From positions 1-64,000 of the forward strand of contig PGEI01000005.1 in the NCBI GenBank assembly GCA_002894305.1: 64,000 nt of DNA, given 5' to 3'. The translations under genes and the position numbers were made by a program. This DNA is from Comamonadaceae bacterium CD01. Lineage in GTDB: Bacteria > Pseudomonadota > Gammaproteobacteria > Burkholderiales > Burkholderiaceae_C. Below the pieces are notes generated by a model, which had not been told where the DNA came from, made no database searches, and was given only the letters and a program-made list of their open reading frames with translations. Positions 1 to 10,065 of the stretch are shown here, piece after piece; the first letter of the stretch is position 1; each line of letters begins with the position of its first letter.

Positions 1-1
1 G

Positions 2-196
2 CGCCCGGGCGGCAAGCGCGGGTCGCAGCAGCGCGCGCCCGGCGCCAACGCGCGCGGCGGTGACCGCAACAGCGAGCGCGGCGGCGCGGCCCAGCCCGAC
101 CCGATGAAGACTTCGGTGGGCTACATCGGCGCCGACAGCCTGATGCGCCAACGCCAGCAGCAGCGCAACAACCGTTCGCGCCGCGGCGGCCGGTAA
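2..196 (+). CDS. C-terminal tail of a basic, low-complexity protein (5' end outside window)
   Basis: An open frame enters from the left edge and ends at TAA 194-196. The visible 64 residues are rich in Arg, Gly, Gln and Asn, with a short conserved-looking segment [15 protein letters not shown] followed by [16 protein letters not shown] at the end. Such RNA-binding tails occur on pseudouridine synthases of the RluB type and on DEAD-box helicases; in related genomes I recall a pseudouridine synthase upstream of ndk, so RluB is my guess. No catalytic domain is in the window, so the function stays an inference. Confidence 0.5.
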   Translation, partial: RPGGKRGSQQRAPGANARGGDRNSERGGAAQPDPMKTSVGYIGADSLMRQRQQQRNNRSRRGGR

Positions 197-297
197 GCGC
201 CACCCCGGAGCCGGCATCGGGGCTATTGCGAAAAGTTAAAATCTCCCGTTTTGCCCAAAAAGCAAACCCTCTTTTCAAACCATCCACAGGAAAAACC

Positions 298-723
298 ATG
301 GCTATCGAACGCACCCTCTCCATCATCAAGCCCGACGCCGTCGCCAAGAACGTGATCGGCCAGATCTACGCACGCTTCGAGGCCGCCGGCCTGAAGATCG
401 CCGCCGCCCGCATGATCCACCTCTCGCGCGCCGAGGCCGAGCAGTTCTACGCCGTGCACAAGGAGCGTCCCTTCTTCAAGGATCTGGTCGAATTCATGAT
501 CTCCGGCCCGGTGATGGTGCAGGCGCTCGAAGGCGAGAACGCCATCCTGAAGAACCGCGAGCTGATGGGCGCGACCGACCCCTCCAAGGCCGAGGCCGGC
601 ACGATTCGCGCCGACTTTGCCGACAGCATCGACGCCAATGCGGTGCACGGCTCGGACGCGGCCGAGACCGCTGCCGTCGAAGTGGCCTTCTTCTTCCCTG
701 GCCTGAACATCTACGCCCGCTGA
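298..723 (+). CDS. ndk: Nucleoside diphosphate kinase
   Basis: Transfers the gamma phosphate from NTPs to NDPs through a phosphohistidine, balancing (d)NTP pools in the cytoplasm. The product is 141 residues, the normal family length. It opens with [15 protein letters not shown] and carries the active-site histidine in NAVHGSD (His117) near the end. The start at 298 is preceded by AGGA at good spacing; the open frame extends further upstream, but that part has no family similarity. It stands at the head of the ndk-rlmN-pilW-rodZ-ispG series, 57 nt before rlmN. Confidence 0.97.
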   Translation: MAIERTLSIIKPDAVAKNVIGQIYARFEAAGLKIAAARMIHLSRAEAEQFYAVHKERPFFKDLVEFMISGPVMVQALEGENAILKNRELMGATDPSKAEAGTIRADFADSIDANAVHGSDAAETAAVEVAFFFPGLNIYAR

Positions 724-780
724 GCGGGCGGGCGGCGCGCCGGGCAGGCAGCGCCGTGCGACATAGGAAAAACGAGCGCC

Positions 781-1902
781 ATGACCACGAACTTGCTGGA
801 TTTCGACCTCGATGGCATGGCCGCTTTTTGCGAGCGGCTGGGTGAGAAGCGCTTTCGCGCCACGCAGCTGTTTCGCTGGATCCACCAGCGCGGGGTGGCC
901 GACTTCGACCAGATGAGCGATCTGGCCAAGAGTCTGCGCGACAAGCTCAAGGGCTGCGCCCACGTGGCGGCGCCGCCGGTGATGAGCGAGCACGCTTCGC
1001 GCGACGGCACCGTCAAGTGGCTGTTCGACATGGGTGGCGGCAACGCCATCGAGACCGTCTTCATCCCCGAGGACGACCGCGGCACGCTGTGCATCTCCTC
1101 GCAGGCGGGCTGCGCGGTGGGCTGCCGCTTTTGCTCCACCGGCCACCAGGGCTTCAGCCGCAACCTGACCAGCGGCGAGATCGTCGCCCAGCTGTGGTTT
1201 GCCGAGCACGCGCTGCGCGCACGCCTGGGCCGCAGCGACCGCGTGATCACCAACGTCGTGATGATGGGCATGGGCGAGCCGCTGCAGAACTACTCGGCGC
1301 TGGTGCCGGCGCTGCGCACCATGCTGGCCGACCACGGCTATGGCCTGTCGCGCCGGCGCGTGACGGTGTCGACCTCGGGCGTCGTGCCGATGATCGACCG
1401 CCTGGCGCTCGATTGCCCGGTGGCGCTGGCCGTCTCGTTGCACGCGCCGTTCGATGCGCTGCGCGACGACCTGGTGCCGCTGAACCGCAAATACCCGCTG
1501 CACGAGCTGCTGGCCGCGTGCCGGGGCTACCTGCAGTACGCGCCGCGCGACTTCATCACCTTCGAATACTGCATGCTCGACGGCGTCAACGACCAGCCCG
1601 AGCACGCGCGCGCGCTCATCGAGCTGGTCGGCCCGCGCGGCAGTGACCCGGTGGCGTGCAAGTTCAACCTGATTCCGTTCAACCCCTTTCCCGCATCGGG
1701 CCTGAAGCGCTCGCCGCAGCCGCAGGTGGCGGCGTTTGCCCGCATGCTCGGCGACGCCGGCATCGTGACCACGGTGCGCAAGACGCGCGGCGACGACATC
1801 GACGCCGCCTGTGGCCAACTGGCCGGCGACGTCAAGGATCGCACCCGCGTGCACGAACGCATGGCGCGGCTGCGGATCGTGAAAACACGCAGCGCATCCT
1901 GA
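781..1902 (+). CDS. rlmN: Dual-specificity 23S rRNA/tRNA adenine-C2 methyltransferase RlmN
   Basis: Radical-SAM enzyme that methylates C2 of A2503 in 23S rRNA and A37 in a set of tRNAs. The 373-residue product contains the radical-SAM cluster motif CAVGCRFC (Cys111, Cys115, Cys118), a GEPLQNY segment and the C-terminal cysteine region [12 protein letters not shown] that supplies a methyl-carrier Cys. Length matches the family. It lies between ndk and pilW in the same direction, a common arrangement in Burkholderiales. Confidence 0.96.
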   Translation: MTTNLLDFDLDGMAAFCERLGEKRFRATQLFRWIHQRGVADFDQMSDLAKSLRDKLKGCAHVAAPPVMSEHASRDGTVKWLFDMGGGNAIETVFIPEDDRGTLCISSQAGCAVGCRFCSTGHQGFSRNLTSGEIVAQLWFAEHALRARLGRSDRVITNVVMMGMGEPLQNYSALVPALRTMLADHGYGLSRRRVTVSTSGVVPMIDRLALDCPVALAVSLHAPFDALRDDLVPLNRKYPLHELLAACRGYLQYAPRDFITFEYCMLDGVNDQPEHARALIELVGPRGSDPVACKFNLIPFNPFPASGLKRSPQPQVAAFARMLGDAGIVTTVRKTRGDDIDAACGQLAGDVKDRTRVHERMARLRIVKTRSAS

Positions 1903-1933
1903 CTGCAGGGTGCGCCAGACATGGGAGCAATGC

Positions 1934-2749
1934 ATGAGTCGTGACGCAGCAACGCACCGCTGGCTGCTGGCCGCGGTGCTGGCCGGCGCACTGGCGGGCC
2001 TGGGCGGCTGCGCCAGCCAGATCGGGGGCGCCGGCGCGTCCGCGAGCGGGCAGGCCGCATCGAGCAGCGAGGCAGACATCCAGCGGCGCGCGCGGTTGCG
2101 CCTGGAGCTGGCGGTCACCTACCTGGAGTCGGGCAATCTGCCGGTGGCGATGGAAGAGGCCAACCAGGCACTGGCCACCGACCCGGGCTACGCCGACGCC
2201 TACCATGTGCGCGGCCTGGTCTACATGGCGCAGCAGGATCTGGCGCATGCCGAGACCGACCTCAAGCGCGCCCAGGGCATGAAGCCCAATGACCCCGACA
2301 TCCAGCAAAACCTGGGCTGGCTGCTGTGCCAGCGCGGGCAGTACGCGCAGGCCAATGCCTTGTTCGAGCGCGCGCTGGCGGCGCCCGGCTATCTGCAGCG
2401 CAGCCGCACATTCCTGTCGCAAGGCATGTGCCACCAGCGTGCCGGCCAGCTGGCCGAGGCCGAGCAGGCCGTGCTGCACGCCTACGAGATCGACGCCGGC
2501 AACCCGCTGGTCGGCTATCACCTGGCATCCATCATCTTTGCCCGGGGCGACGCCCAACGCGCACGGTTCTACGTCCGGCGCATCAACAACAGCGAGGCGG
2601 CCAACGCCGAGTCGCTGTGGCTGGGCGTGAAGATCGAGCGCGCGCTCAAGGACCTGGTCGCGATGCGCCAGCTCGGCGACCAGCTGCAGCGGCGCTTCCC
2701 CCAGTCGCGCCAGACGCTGGCGCTGGAGCGGGGGGCGTTCGATGAGTGA
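1934..2749 (+). CDS. pilW: Type IV pilus biogenesis/stability lipoprotein PilW (PilF)
   Basis: Outer-membrane lipoprotein with TPR repeats that helps the PilQ secretin assemble and pili remain stable. The product has 271 residues. The start at 1934 was chosen because GGAG lies about 7 nt upstream and it gives a clean signal peptide with lipobox LGGC; the frame opens 24 nt earlier but that adds an unlikely N-terminus. Helical TPR units follow (for example the segments around AYHVRGLVYMAQQDLAHAE and LGWLLCQRGQYAQA). Its last 8 nt overlap the start of the rodZ-like gene, suggesting translational coupling. Confidence 0.9.
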   Translation: MSRDAATHRWLLAAVLAGALAGLGGCASQIGGAGASASGQAASSSEADIQRRARLRLELAVTYLESGNLPVAMEEANQALATDPGYADAYHVRGLVYMAQQDLAHAETDLKRAQGMKPNDPDIQQNLGWLLCQRGQYAQANALFERALAAPGYLQRSRTFLSQGMCHQRAGQLAEAEQAVLHAYEIDAGNPLVGYHLASIIFARGDAQRARFYVRRINNSEAANAESLWLGVKIERALKDLVAMRQLGDQLQRRFPQSRQTLALERGAFDE

Positions 2750-3776
2750 TTTCTCTCCGCTGCAGCAGGCGGCGGACACCAATGCCCCGGCGGCGCAGCC
2801 CACCGCCGGGCAGCTGCTGCGCCAGTACCGCGAGGCGGCGGGCGTGTACCTGCCGGCGCTCGAAGGCGTGCTCAAGGTGCCGGTGTTCAAGCTGCAGGCG
2901 CTCGAAGCCGACCAGTACGATGCGTTTCCCGACGCGGCCTTTCTGCGGGCGCTGGCGTCCAGCATGTGCCGTGCGCTTCAGGTCGATGCCGCGCCCGTGC
3001 TCGCGCTGCTGCCGCACAACCACCTGGCGCCGCTGACCGCGGGCGAGGGCATCAACGCCAGTTTCAAGGATCGCCACGAGCGCGCCTCGCAGGCGGCGCT
3101 GGGCCATTCGCCCAAGAACCGCATCATCGGTATCGCGGTCGCGCTGCTGTTGCTGGCGGCGCTGGTCGTGGTGCTGTTGCCCTCGTCGGTGCTCGAACGC
3201 ATTGGCCAGTTGACCGGGCGCGGCGGCACGGACGCGGCGCAGGCCGTAACGCCGGCGCAACCCGCCGACATGCCGGCGGCGCCCGCCGAGCCGCCCGCTG
3301 AAGATCCATTGCCCGAGGAGTCCGGGCCTGAAGAGCCCGCTGCCGCGTCGACGTCGGCGCAAAGCGGCGGGCAGCCGCCAGAGACGGCGGCGCAGGCGAC
3401 CTTGCCTGCGCTGGATGCCGTGCCCGTGGCGGCGCAAACGCCCACGCTGCAGACCGTGCCAGACGCAGTGCAGGCTGCCAGCACGTCCCCGGATGCGGTC
3501 ATGGATACGGCTCAAAATGGTGCCATTGATGGCGTACCGGCCGGCGCGCTGGTGCTGCGTACCCGGGCATCGTCGTGGGTGCAGGTGCGCGACGCTTCGG
3601 GCGCCGTCGTGCTGGAGAGAATCATGGGCGCGGGCGACAGCGCCCAGGTGCCGGGCGACGCGCCGTGGAAGGTCGTCGTCGGCCGCGCCGACGCCACCGA
3701 GGTGCTGGTGCGCGGCAAGCCGCTGGATCTGGCCGCGCTGGCGCGCGACAACGTCGCCCGTTTCGAGGTGAATTGA
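2742..3776 (+). CDS. rodZ: RodZ-like membrane protein (HTH plus DUF4115)
   Basis: Predicted cytoskeletal/cell-shape protein: a cytoplasmic Xre-type helix-turn-helix domain (about residues 20-90, with GQLLRQYREAAGVYLPALE), a single transmembrane helix near residues 127-148 (IIGIAVALLLLAALVVVLL), a long Pro/Ala-rich periplasmic linker and a C-terminal DUF4115 beta domain (about 255-344). The 344-residue architecture fits RodZ. It overlaps pilW by 8 nt, and its TGA directly abuts the ATG of ispG. The linkage to ispG is conserved in many proteobacteria. Symbol assigned from architecture rather than close sequence match. Confidence 0.82.
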   Translation: MSDFSPLQQAADTNAPAAQPTAGQLLRQYREAAGVYLPALEGVLKVPVFKLQALEADQYDAFPDAAFLRALASSMCRALQVDAAPVLALLPHNHLAPLTAGEGINASFKDRHERASQAALGHSPKNRIIGIAVALLLLAALVVVLLPSSVLERIGQLTGRGGTDAAQAVTPAQPADMPAAPAEPPAEDPLPEESGPEEPAAASTSAQSGGQPPETAAQATLPALDAVPVAAQTPTLQTVPDAVQAASTSPDAVMDTAQNGAIDGVPAGALVLRTRASSWVQVRDASGAVVLERIMGAGDSAQVPGDAPWKVVVGRADATEVLVRGKPLDLAALARDNVARFEVN

Positions 3777-5060
3777 ATGAACACATTGAATGAAGCCTGG
3801 CTGGCCGGCGAGCAGCCGGTGGCCATGGTTGCCCCCGCCAAGCGCATGACGCGCCAGGCGCGCGTGGCCTGGAAGGAGCGCGTCGTCACCGTCGGCGGCG
3901 GTGCGCCGGTGCGCGTGCAGTCGATGACCAATACCGATACCGTCGACATCGACGGCACGGTGCGCCAGGTGGCGCAGCTGGCGCAGGCGGGCTCGGAGCT
4001 GGTGCGCATCACGGTGAACACGCCCGAGGCGGCGGCTGCCGTGCCCGCGATCCGCGAGCGTCTGGACGCCATGGGTGAGCTGGTGCCGCTAGTGGGCGAC
4101 TTCCACTACAACGGCCACCGCCTGCTGACCGAGTTTCCCGAATGCGCGCAGGCGCTGTCCAAATACCGCATCAACCCCGGCAACGTCGGCAAGGGCGACA
4201 AGCACGACAAGCAGTTCGCCCAGATGATCGAGGCGGCCGTGCGCTGGGACAAGCCGGTGCGCATCGGCGTGAACTGGGGCAGCCTGGATCAGGAGCTGCT
4301 CACCGCGCTGATGGACGCCAACGGCCGGCGCGCCCAGCCCTGGGACGTGCGCCAGGTGATGTACGAGGCGCTCATCGTCTCGGCCCTGCAGTCGGCGCAG
4401 CGCGCCGAGGAACTGGGGCTGGACGGCAGGCAGATCATTCTGTCGTGCAAGGTCAGCGGTGTGCAGGATCTGATTGCCGTCTACCGCGGGCTTGCACAGC
4501 GCTGCGACTACGCGCTGCACCTGGGGCTGACCGAGGCCGGCATGGGCACCAAGGGCATCGTCGCGTCGACCGCGGCGATGGCCATCCTGCTGCAGGAAGG
4601 CATTGGCGAGACGATCCGCGTGTCGCTCACGCCCCAGCCGGGCGAGGCGCGCACGCAGGAGGTGGTCACCGCCTCGGAGATTTTGCAGTCGCTGGGCCTG
4701 CGCGCCTTCGTGCCCAGCGTCACCGCCTGCCCGGGTTGCGGGCGCACGACGAGCACCGTGTTCCAGGAGTTGGCCAAGCAGATCGATGACTATCTGCGCG
4801 CGCAGATGCCTGTCTGGCGCGAGAGCTACCCCGGCGTCGAGCGCATGAAGGTGGCCGTGATGGGCTGCATCGTCAACGGCCCGGGAGAGAGCAAGCATGC
4901 CGACATCGGCATCAGCCTGCCGGGCACGGGCGAGGCGCCGGTGGCGCCGGTGTTCATCGACGGCGCCAAGGCCATGACGCTGCGCGGCGAGCGCATTGCC
5001 GAGGAATTCCAGGCCATCGTGCTCGACTATGTCGAGCGCCGCTATGGCAAGCAGGGGTGA
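3777..5060 (+). CDS. ispG: 4-hydroxy-3-methylbut-2-enyl diphosphate synthase (flavodoxin)
   Basis: Catalyses the penultimate step of the MEP isoprenoid pathway, reductive ring opening of methylerythritol cyclodiphosphate, with a [4Fe-4S] cluster. The three cluster cysteines are visible in [12 protein letters not shown] and [18 protein letters not shown]. The protein has 427 residues, longer than the E. coli form, as is usual in betaproteobacteria. It starts immediately after the rodZ stop codon (TGA-ATG, no gap). The squalene genes hpnCDE elsewhere in the window depend on this pathway for prenyl precursors. Confidence 0.96.
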   Translation: MNTLNEAWLAGEQPVAMVAPAKRMTRQARVAWKERVVTVGGGAPVRVQSMTNTDTVDIDGTVRQVAQLAQAGSELVRITVNTPEAAAAVPAIRERLDAMGELVPLVGDFHYNGHRLLTEFPECAQALSKYRINPGNVGKGDKHDKQFAQMIEAAVRWDKPVRIGVNWGSLDQELLTALMDANGRRAQPWDVRQVMYEALIVSALQSAQRAEELGLDGRQIILSCKVSGVQDLIAVYRGLAQRCDYALHLGLTEAGMGTKGIVASTAAMAILLQEGIGETIRVSLTPQPGEARTQEVVTASEILQSLGLRAFVPSVTACPGCGRTTSTVFQELAKQIDDYLRAQMPVWRESYPGVERMKVAVMGCIVNGPGESKHADIGISLPGTGEAPVAPVFIDGAKAMTLRGERIAEEFQAIVLDYVERRYGKQG

Positions 5061-5115
5061 GCGGGCATGGCTTGCGGGCGCCGTGCGCGCCCGGGCGACT
5101 GCATCCCTTTCGTGA

Positions 5116-5159
5116 CGGCTGCGGCCCTTGCCGGCGCTCTGGCGCCGGCGGCGCAGCCG
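5116..5159 (+). terminator. Two-tier GC-rich hairpin between ispG and hisS
   Basis: An inner perfect stem (GCCGGCGC / GCGCCGGC, loop TCTG, 5130-5149) sits inside an outer stem (CGGCTGCG 5116-5123 with CGCAGCCG 5152-5159). The trailing sequence is CTTTG, so the T-run is weak. It may act as a terminator or as mRNA structure in the hisS leader; hisS starts 21 nt later. Confidence 0.4.
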
Positions 5160-5180
5160 CTTTGATTTGACAGAACCACC

Positions 5181-6476
5181 ATGGCCAAGAACGAAAAAAT
5201 TGCTGCCGTCAAAGGCATGAACGACATCCTGCCGGGCCAGTCCGAGCGCTGGCAGTGGCTGGAGGCGCAGATCCGCGAGCTGATGGACGGCTTTGCCTAC
5301 CGCAACGTGCGCACGCCCATCGTCGAGCACACGCAGCTGTTCGTGCGCGGCATCGGCGAGGTGACCGACATCGTCGAGAAAGAGATGTACTCGTTCGAGG
5401 ACAAGTTGAATGGCGAACGCCTGACGCTGCGCCCCGAGGGCACGGCCAGCCTGGTGCGCGCCACCATCGAGCACAATCTGCTGTACGACGGCGGCAAGCG
5501 CATGTGGTACATCGGCCCGATGTTTCGCCACGAGCGGCCGCAGCGCGGGCGCTATCGCCAGTTCCACCAGGTGGGCGCCGAGGCGCTGGGCTTTGCCGGC
5601 CCGGACGTGGACGCCGAGCTGATCCTGCTGGCCGTCGCTCTGTGGAAGCGCCTGGGCCTGACGCAGTGGCGCCTTGAGATCAACAGCCTGGGCCAGCCCG
5701 AGGAGCGCGCAGCGCACCGCGCCGCGCTGATTGCCTGGCTGGAGCAGCACCAGGGCGTGATGGACGAGGAGGCCAAGCGCCGCATGCACACCAACCCGCT
5801 GCGCGTGCTCGACACCAAGAACCCGGCGATGCAGGACATGGTCAACGCCGCGCCCAAGCTGCTCGACTATCTGGGCGAGGCGTCGCTGGCGCACTTCGAC
5901 GGCGTCAAGGCCATCCTGGATGCCAATGGCGTTCCGTGGACGGTCAACCCCCGCCTGGTGCGCGGGCTGGACTACTACAACCTGACGGTGTTCGAATTCG
6001 TCACCGACCTGCTGGGCGCGCAGGGCACGATCTGCGCCGGCGGGCGCTACGACTACCTGGTCGAGCAGATCGGCGGCAAGCCGGCGCCGGCCGTCGGCTG
6101 GGCGCTGGGCGTGGAGCGGGTGCTCGAACTGGTCAAGGAGCTGGGCACCGACATTCCCGCGCCGCGCCTGGATGCCTACGCCATCGTGCCCGACGCCGCG
6201 GCCATGCCGCAGGTGCTGCGCACGCTCACCCGGCTGCGCGAGGCGGGTGTGCGCGTGCAGATGCACGCGGCGACGGTCGACGGCATGGCCGGCATGAAGT
6301 CGCAATTCAAGAAGGCGGACGCCAGCGGCGCGCACCATGCGCTGGTCTTTGGCGCCGACGAGCTCGCCCGCGGCGAGGTCACGGTCAAGGCGCTGCGCGA
6401 CGGCCAGGGTGCGCAGACCGCGCAGCGCCTGGATGACGTGGCGGGCTGGGCCGCCACCCTACAATCGGCGCGCTGA
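5181..6476 (+). CDS. hisS: Histidine--tRNA ligase
   Basis: Class II aminoacyl-tRNA synthetase that charges tRNA-His. The 431-residue product shows the family N-terminus [10 protein letters not shown], motif 2 around [17 protein letters not shown], the histidine-specific segment [15 protein letters not shown] and the motif 3 region [14 protein letters not shown], followed by an anticodon-binding domain. Same-strand neighbours are ispG (120 nt upstream) and yfgM (14 nt downstream), the usual order. Confidence 0.97.
   Translation: MAKNEKIAAVKGMNDILPGQSERWQWLEAQIRELMDGFAYRNVRTPIVEHTQLFVRGIGEVTDIVEKEMYSFEDKLNGERLTLRPEGTASLVRATIEHNLLYDGGKRMWYIGPMFRHERPQRGRYRQFHQVGAEALGFAGPDVDAELILLAVALWKRLGLTQWRLEINSLGQPEERAAHRAALIAWLEQHQGVMDEEAKRRMHTNPLRVLDTKNPAMQDMVNAAPKLLDYLGEASLAHFDGVKAILDANGVPWTVNPRLVRGLDYYNLTVFEFVTDLLGAQGTICAGGRYDYLVEQIGGKPAPAVGWALGVERVLELVKELGTDIPAPRLDAYAIVPDAAAMPQVLRTLTRLREAGVRVQMHAATVDGMAGMKSQFKKADASGAHHALVFGADELARGEVTVKALRDGQGAQTAQRLDDVAGWAATLQSAR
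6460..6465 (+). promoter_or_regulatory. Possible -10 element for yfgM-bamB inside the end of hisS
   Basis: TACAAT lies 26 nt before the yfgM start, inside the last codons of hisS. It matches the sigma-70 -10 consensus at five of six positions, but no convincing -35 is visible. Confidence 0.3.
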
Positions 6477-6490
6477 ACGAAAGCAGGAAC

Positions 6491-7147
6491 ATGGCACATT
6501 TCGACCTCGAAGAACAAGAGCAACTTGAACAGTTCAAACATTTCTGGAAAACCTGGGGCACGCTGATCACCTGGCTGGTGATCGTCGTGCTGGGCGGCTT
6601 TGCCGCCTGGAACGGCTGGCGCCTGTGGCAAAGCCGCCAGGCGCTGCAGGCCACTGCGCTGAGCGAGGCCGTCGAGCTGGCCGTGCAGGGCGGCGATGCG
6701 GCCCGCGTGCAGCAGGCCTTTGGCGACCTGCGCAAGGACTATGGCGGCACCGTCCAGGCGGCTCAGGCCGGCCTGATGGCGGCCAAGTCGCAGGCCGACG
6801 CCGGCAAGTGGGACGGCGCCAAGGCCACGCTGACCTGGGTGGCGGACAACAGCAGCGACAAGGGCTATGCCGCCGTGGCGCGCCTGCGCCTGGCCAGCGT
6901 GCTGGTGCAGGAAAAGGCCTACGACCAGGCGTTGGCCCAGCTGTCGGGCAGCTTCCCTCCTGAATTCGTCGCGCTGGTGGCCGACCGCAAGGGCGACGTG
7001 CTGGCACTGCAGGACAAGAAGGCCGAGGCGATCGACGCCTACCGCGTGGCCTGGAGGGCCATGGCGCAGGACGCCGAGTACCGCCGCCTGGTCGAAGCCA
7101 AACTCAACGCCCTGGGCGCGCGCGCCGACGCGGTCGCCGCGGGCTGA
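6491..7147 (+). CDS. yfgM: YfgM-family TPR-like inner-membrane protein
   Basis: Predicted ancillary SecYEG-associated periplasmic chaperone of the YfgM family. The 218-residue protein has a short acidic cytoplasmic N-terminus (MAHFDLEEQEQLEQF), one membrane helix at about residues 24-42 (LITWLVIVVLGGFAAW) and a periplasmic alpha-helical repeat domain. It sits between hisS and bamB, exactly as in many proteobacteria, 14 nt after hisS and 20 nt before bamB. AGGA precedes the start. Confidence 0.9.
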   Translation: MAHFDLEEQEQLEQFKHFWKTWGTLITWLVIVVLGGFAAWNGWRLWQSRQALQATALSEAVELAVQGGDAARVQQAFGDLRKDYGGTVQAAQAGLMAAKSQADAGKWDGAKATLTWVADNSSDKGYAAVARLRLASVLVQEKAYDQALAQLSGSFPPEFVALVADRKGDVLALQDKKAEAIDAYRVAWRAMAQDAEYRRLVEAKLNALGARADAVAAG

Positions 7148-7167
7148 ATCACGATAAAGGACTGCGC

Positions 7168-8316
7168 ATGAAACGCATGCTGCGATGGAGTCGGCCCGCC
7201 TGGGCTGCGCTGGCGGCCACGGCGCTGCTGACGCTGGGAGGTTGTTCGCTGTGGGGCGGATCGTCCGCGCCCAAGCCTGCCGAGCTGGGGCCGAACGTGC
7301 CGGTGCTGGGCGTGCGCCAGGCGTGGACCGCGCGCATCGGGCCGCTGTCGGGCATGGAGCCGACGGTGCACGTGCAGGGCGACCAGGTGCTGCTGGCCTC
7401 GGCCAAGGGTGAGGTCGCGGCCATCGATGCGCGCACCGGCGGCGACGTCTGGCGCGCGCAGCTGGACACGCCGCTGGCTACCGGCCTGGGCAGCGACGGA
7501 CAGGTCAGCGCCGTCGTCTCGCGCAACAACCAGCTGATTGCGCTGCAGGACGGCAAGAAGCTGTGGAGCCAGCCGCTGGCCGCGCAGGGCTATACCGCGC
7601 CGCTGGTGGCGGGCGCACGCGTCTTCGTGCTGACGGCCGACCGCACGGTCTCGGCATTCGATGCAAAAACCGGCTACCCGCTGTGGAGCCAGAAGCGCAC
7701 GGGCGAGCCTTTGATCCTGCGCCAAAGCGGTGTGCTGCTGGCCGTGGGCGACACGCTGGTCGCCGGCCTGTCCGGGCGCCTGGTCGGCTTCAACCCTGAT
7801 AACGGTGCGGTGCGCTGGGAGGCGCCGCTGGCCAGCCCGCGCGGCACCAACGACATCGAGCGCCTGGTCGAGTTGGTCGGTCCTGCCAGCCGCGTGCATG
7901 ACAGCGTCTGCGCGCGCGCCTTCCAGGCGGCCGTGGGCTGTGTGGATGCGCAGCGCGGCGCCACCGTCTGGGCGCAGCCCGCGGCCGGCAGCGTCGGCAT
8001 TGCCGGCGACGACAGCGCGCTGTACGGCACAGAAAGCAACGGCCTGGTGCAGGCCTGGAGCCGCGCCGACGGTGCGCGCGGCTGGTCCAGCGACCGGCTC
8101 AAATACCGCCGCCTCACGGCGCCGCTGCTGCTGGGGCGCTCCATCGTGATCGGCGACGCCGACGGCCTGGTGCACCTGCTTTCGCGCGACGATGGCACGC
8201 CGCTCAACCGCCTGTCCACCGACGGCTCGGGCGTGGCTGCCACGCCGGTCGTCTCGGGCAACACGCTGGTCGTCGTCACGCGCGGCGGCGCCGTCTACGG
8301 CTTCCGCCCGGACTGA
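7168..8316 (+). CDS. bamB: Outer-membrane assembly lipoprotein BamB
   Basis: Accessory subunit of the BAM complex that inserts beta-barrel proteins into the outer membrane. The 382-residue product has a signal peptide and lipobox (LTLGGC, Cys26) and repeated PQQ-like beta-propeller blades (for example the recurring W-x-A-L-x-T-G-x-x-W type segments, such as [11 protein letters not shown] and [11 protein letters not shown]). Length and position between yfgM and der fit the family. It ends 11 nt before der. Confidence 0.95.
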   Translation: MKRMLRWSRPAWAALAATALLTLGGCSLWGGSSAPKPAELGPNVPVLGVRQAWTARIGPLSGMEPTVHVQGDQVLLASAKGEVAAIDARTGGDVWRAQLDTPLATGLGSDGQVSAVVSRNNQLIALQDGKKLWSQPLAAQGYTAPLVAGARVFVLTADRTVSAFDAKTGYPLWSQKRTGEPLILRQSGVLLAVGDTLVAGLSGRLVGFNPDNGAVRWEAPLASPRGTNDIERLVELVGPASRVHDSVCARAFQAAVGCVDAQRGATVWAQPAAGSVGIAGDDSALYGTESNGLVQAWSRADGARGWSSDRLKYRRLTAPLLLGRSIVIGDADGLVHLLSRDDGTPLNRLSTDGSGVAATPVVSGNTLVVVTRGGAVYGFRPD

Positions 8317-8327
8317 AAAGGACTGGC

Positions 8328-9674
8328 ATGCAACCCGTGATCGCGCTGGTGGGGCGGCCCAATGTGGGCAAGTCCACGCTGTTCAACCGCATGACGAAGT
8401 CGCGCGACGCCATCGTGGCCGACTACGCCGGCCTCACGCGCGACCGCCACTATGGCCACGCGCGCCTGGGCCGGCGCGAGTTCATCGTGATCGACACCGG
8501 CGGCTTCGAGCCCGATGCCAGCGGCGGCATCTTCAAGGAGATGGCGCGCCAGACGCAGCAGGCGGTGGCCGAGGCCGACGTGGTCGTCTTCGTCGTCGAC
8601 GTGCGCGCCGGCGTCTCGGCGCAGGATCACGACATCGCCAACTACCTGCGCCGCCTGGGCAAGCCCTGCGTGCTGGCGGGCAACAAGGCCGAGGGCATGG
8701 AGAACCACGCCCAGCTGGCCGAGTTCTACGAACTGGGGCTGGGTGCGCTGCATCCGGTATCGGCCGCGCATGGCCAGGGCGTGCGCAGCCTGCTGGAACT
8801 GGCGCTGCAGCCTCTGAACCTGCCCGAGGACGACGACGACCCGATGGACGTGCAGGGCAGCGGCGCCATCCGCCTGGCAGTCGCCGGGCGGCCCAACGTC
8901 GGCAAGTCGACGCTGATCAACGCATGGCTGGGCGAGGAGCGGCTGGTGGTGTTCGACCTGGCGGGCACGACGCGCGACGCGATCACGGTGCCGTTCGAGC
9001 GCCAGGGCCAGCGTTTCGAGCTGATCGACACGGCCGGCCTGCGCCGCAAGGGCAAGGTGTTCGAGGCGATCGAGAAGTTCTCGGTCGTCAAGACGCTGCA
9101 GGCCATCGAGTCGGCGCACGTCGTCGTGCTGCTGCTGGACGCTACCGAGGGCGTGACCGACCAGGATGCGCACATTGCCGGCTACATCCTGGAGAGCGGC
9201 CGCTCGGTCGTCATCGCGATCAACAAATGGGACGCGGTCGACGACTATGGCCGCCAGCAGTTGCAGCGCTCGATCGAGACGCGGCTGGCGTTTTTGAAGT
9301 TCGCGCCGCTGCACTTCATCTCGGCGCAGCGCCGCCAGGGGCTGGCGCCGCTGTGGAAGTCCATCGTGCGCGCGCACAAGGCGGCGGTCTGCAAAATGCC
9401 CACGCCGGTGCTCACGCGGTTGTTGCTGGAGTCGGTGCAGTTCCAGGCGCCCAAGCGCGCCGGCGGCCACCGCCCCAAGATGCGCTACGCCCACCAGGGC
9501 GGCATGAACCCGCCGGTCATCGTGATCCACGGCAATGCGCTCGATCATGTGACCGACGCGTACAAGCGTTTTCTGGAAGGACGTTTCCGCAAGGAATTCG
9601 ACCTGGTCGGCACGCCTTTGCGCATCGAATTGCGCACTTCGCACAACCCGTACACCGACGCGAAGAAGTCCTGA
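8328..9674 (+). CDS. der: Ribosome biogenesis GTPase Der (EngA)
   Basis: Essential tandem GTPase acting in 50S subunit maturation. Two complete G domains are visible, each starting with [10 protein letters not shown] (residues about 8-17 and 186-195), with matching DTAG/DTGG G3 and NKxD-type G4 motifs (INKWD). A C-terminal KH-like domain ends in the basic stretch. The 448-residue length is typical. It closes the hisS-yfgM-bamB-der run. Confidence 0.97.
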   Translation: MQPVIALVGRPNVGKSTLFNRMTKSRDAIVADYAGLTRDRHYGHARLGRREFIVIDTGGFEPDASGGIFKEMARQTQQAVAEADVVVFVVDVRAGVSAQDHDIANYLRRLGKPCVLAGNKAEGMENHAQLAEFYELGLGALHPVSAAHGQGVRSLLELALQPLNLPEDDDDPMDVQGSGAIRLAVAGRPNVGKSTLINAWLGEERLVVFDLAGTTRDAITVPFERQGQRFELIDTAGLRRKGKVFEAIEKFSVVKTLQAIESAHVVVLLLDATEGVTDQDAHIAGYILESGRSVVIAINKWDAVDDYGRQQLQRSIETRLAFLKFAPLHFISAQRRQGLAPLWKSIVRAHKAAVCKMPTPVLTRLLLESVQFQAPKRAGGHRPKMRYAHQGGMNPPVIVIHGNALDHVTDAYKRFLEGRFRKEFDLVGTPLRIELRTSHNPYTDAKKS

Positions 9675-9771
9675 TCACCTCCCGCGAAAGCCTATCCCCT
9701 GTGTGGTACGGGGTGGTTTTGCTGTGTTAAGGTGCCGCTTTACAACAACATTTCCGAACACGGAGAATATC

Positions 9772-10017
9772 GTGAGCAACAAAGGTCAACTGCTGCAGGA
9801 TCCTTTTCTGAACGCCCTGCGACGCGAGCATGTGCCGGTCTCGATCTACCTGGTCAACGGCATCAAGCTGCAAGGCCAGATCGAATCGTTCGACCAATAT
9901 GTCGTGTTGCTGCGCAACACGGTCACGCAAATGGTCTACAAGCACGCCATTTCCACCATCGTTCCGGGCCGCGCCGTCAATTTCTCGACGGCCGAGGCGC
10001 CCGAAAACAACGCTTGA
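9772..10017 (+). CDS. hfq: RNA chaperone Hfq
   Basis: Sm-like hexameric RNA chaperone that pairs small RNAs with mRNAs. The 81-residue product begins [16 protein letters not shown] and contains the Sm2 motif YKHAIST. The GTG at 9772 was chosen because it gives exactly the conserved Hfq N-terminus and has GGAG upstream; the open frame begins earlier at 9703 but those residues are not Hfq-like. Followed 48 nt later by hflX, the conserved hfq-hflX-hflK-hflC order. Confidence 0.97.
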   Translation: MSNKGQLLQDPFLNALRREHVPVSIYLVNGIKLQGQIESFDQYVVLLRNTVTQMVYKHAISTIVPGRAVNFSTAEAPENNA

Positions 10018-10065
10018 TCCGCGCCGCTACAGCGCAGCTGCCCATGCCGGCAAAGGCCCGCAGTC

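Noticed and set aside
4089-6338. 749-residue minus-strand frame across ispG and hisS
   Set aside because: Spans two conserved plus-strand genes and the gap between them; composition is His/Arg/Ala-rich as expected for an antisense shadow.
9683-9720. Terminator-like CCCC/GGGG stem between der and hfq
   Set aside because: Only about four base pairs with a 9-nt or longer loop and a short T-run; too weak to call.
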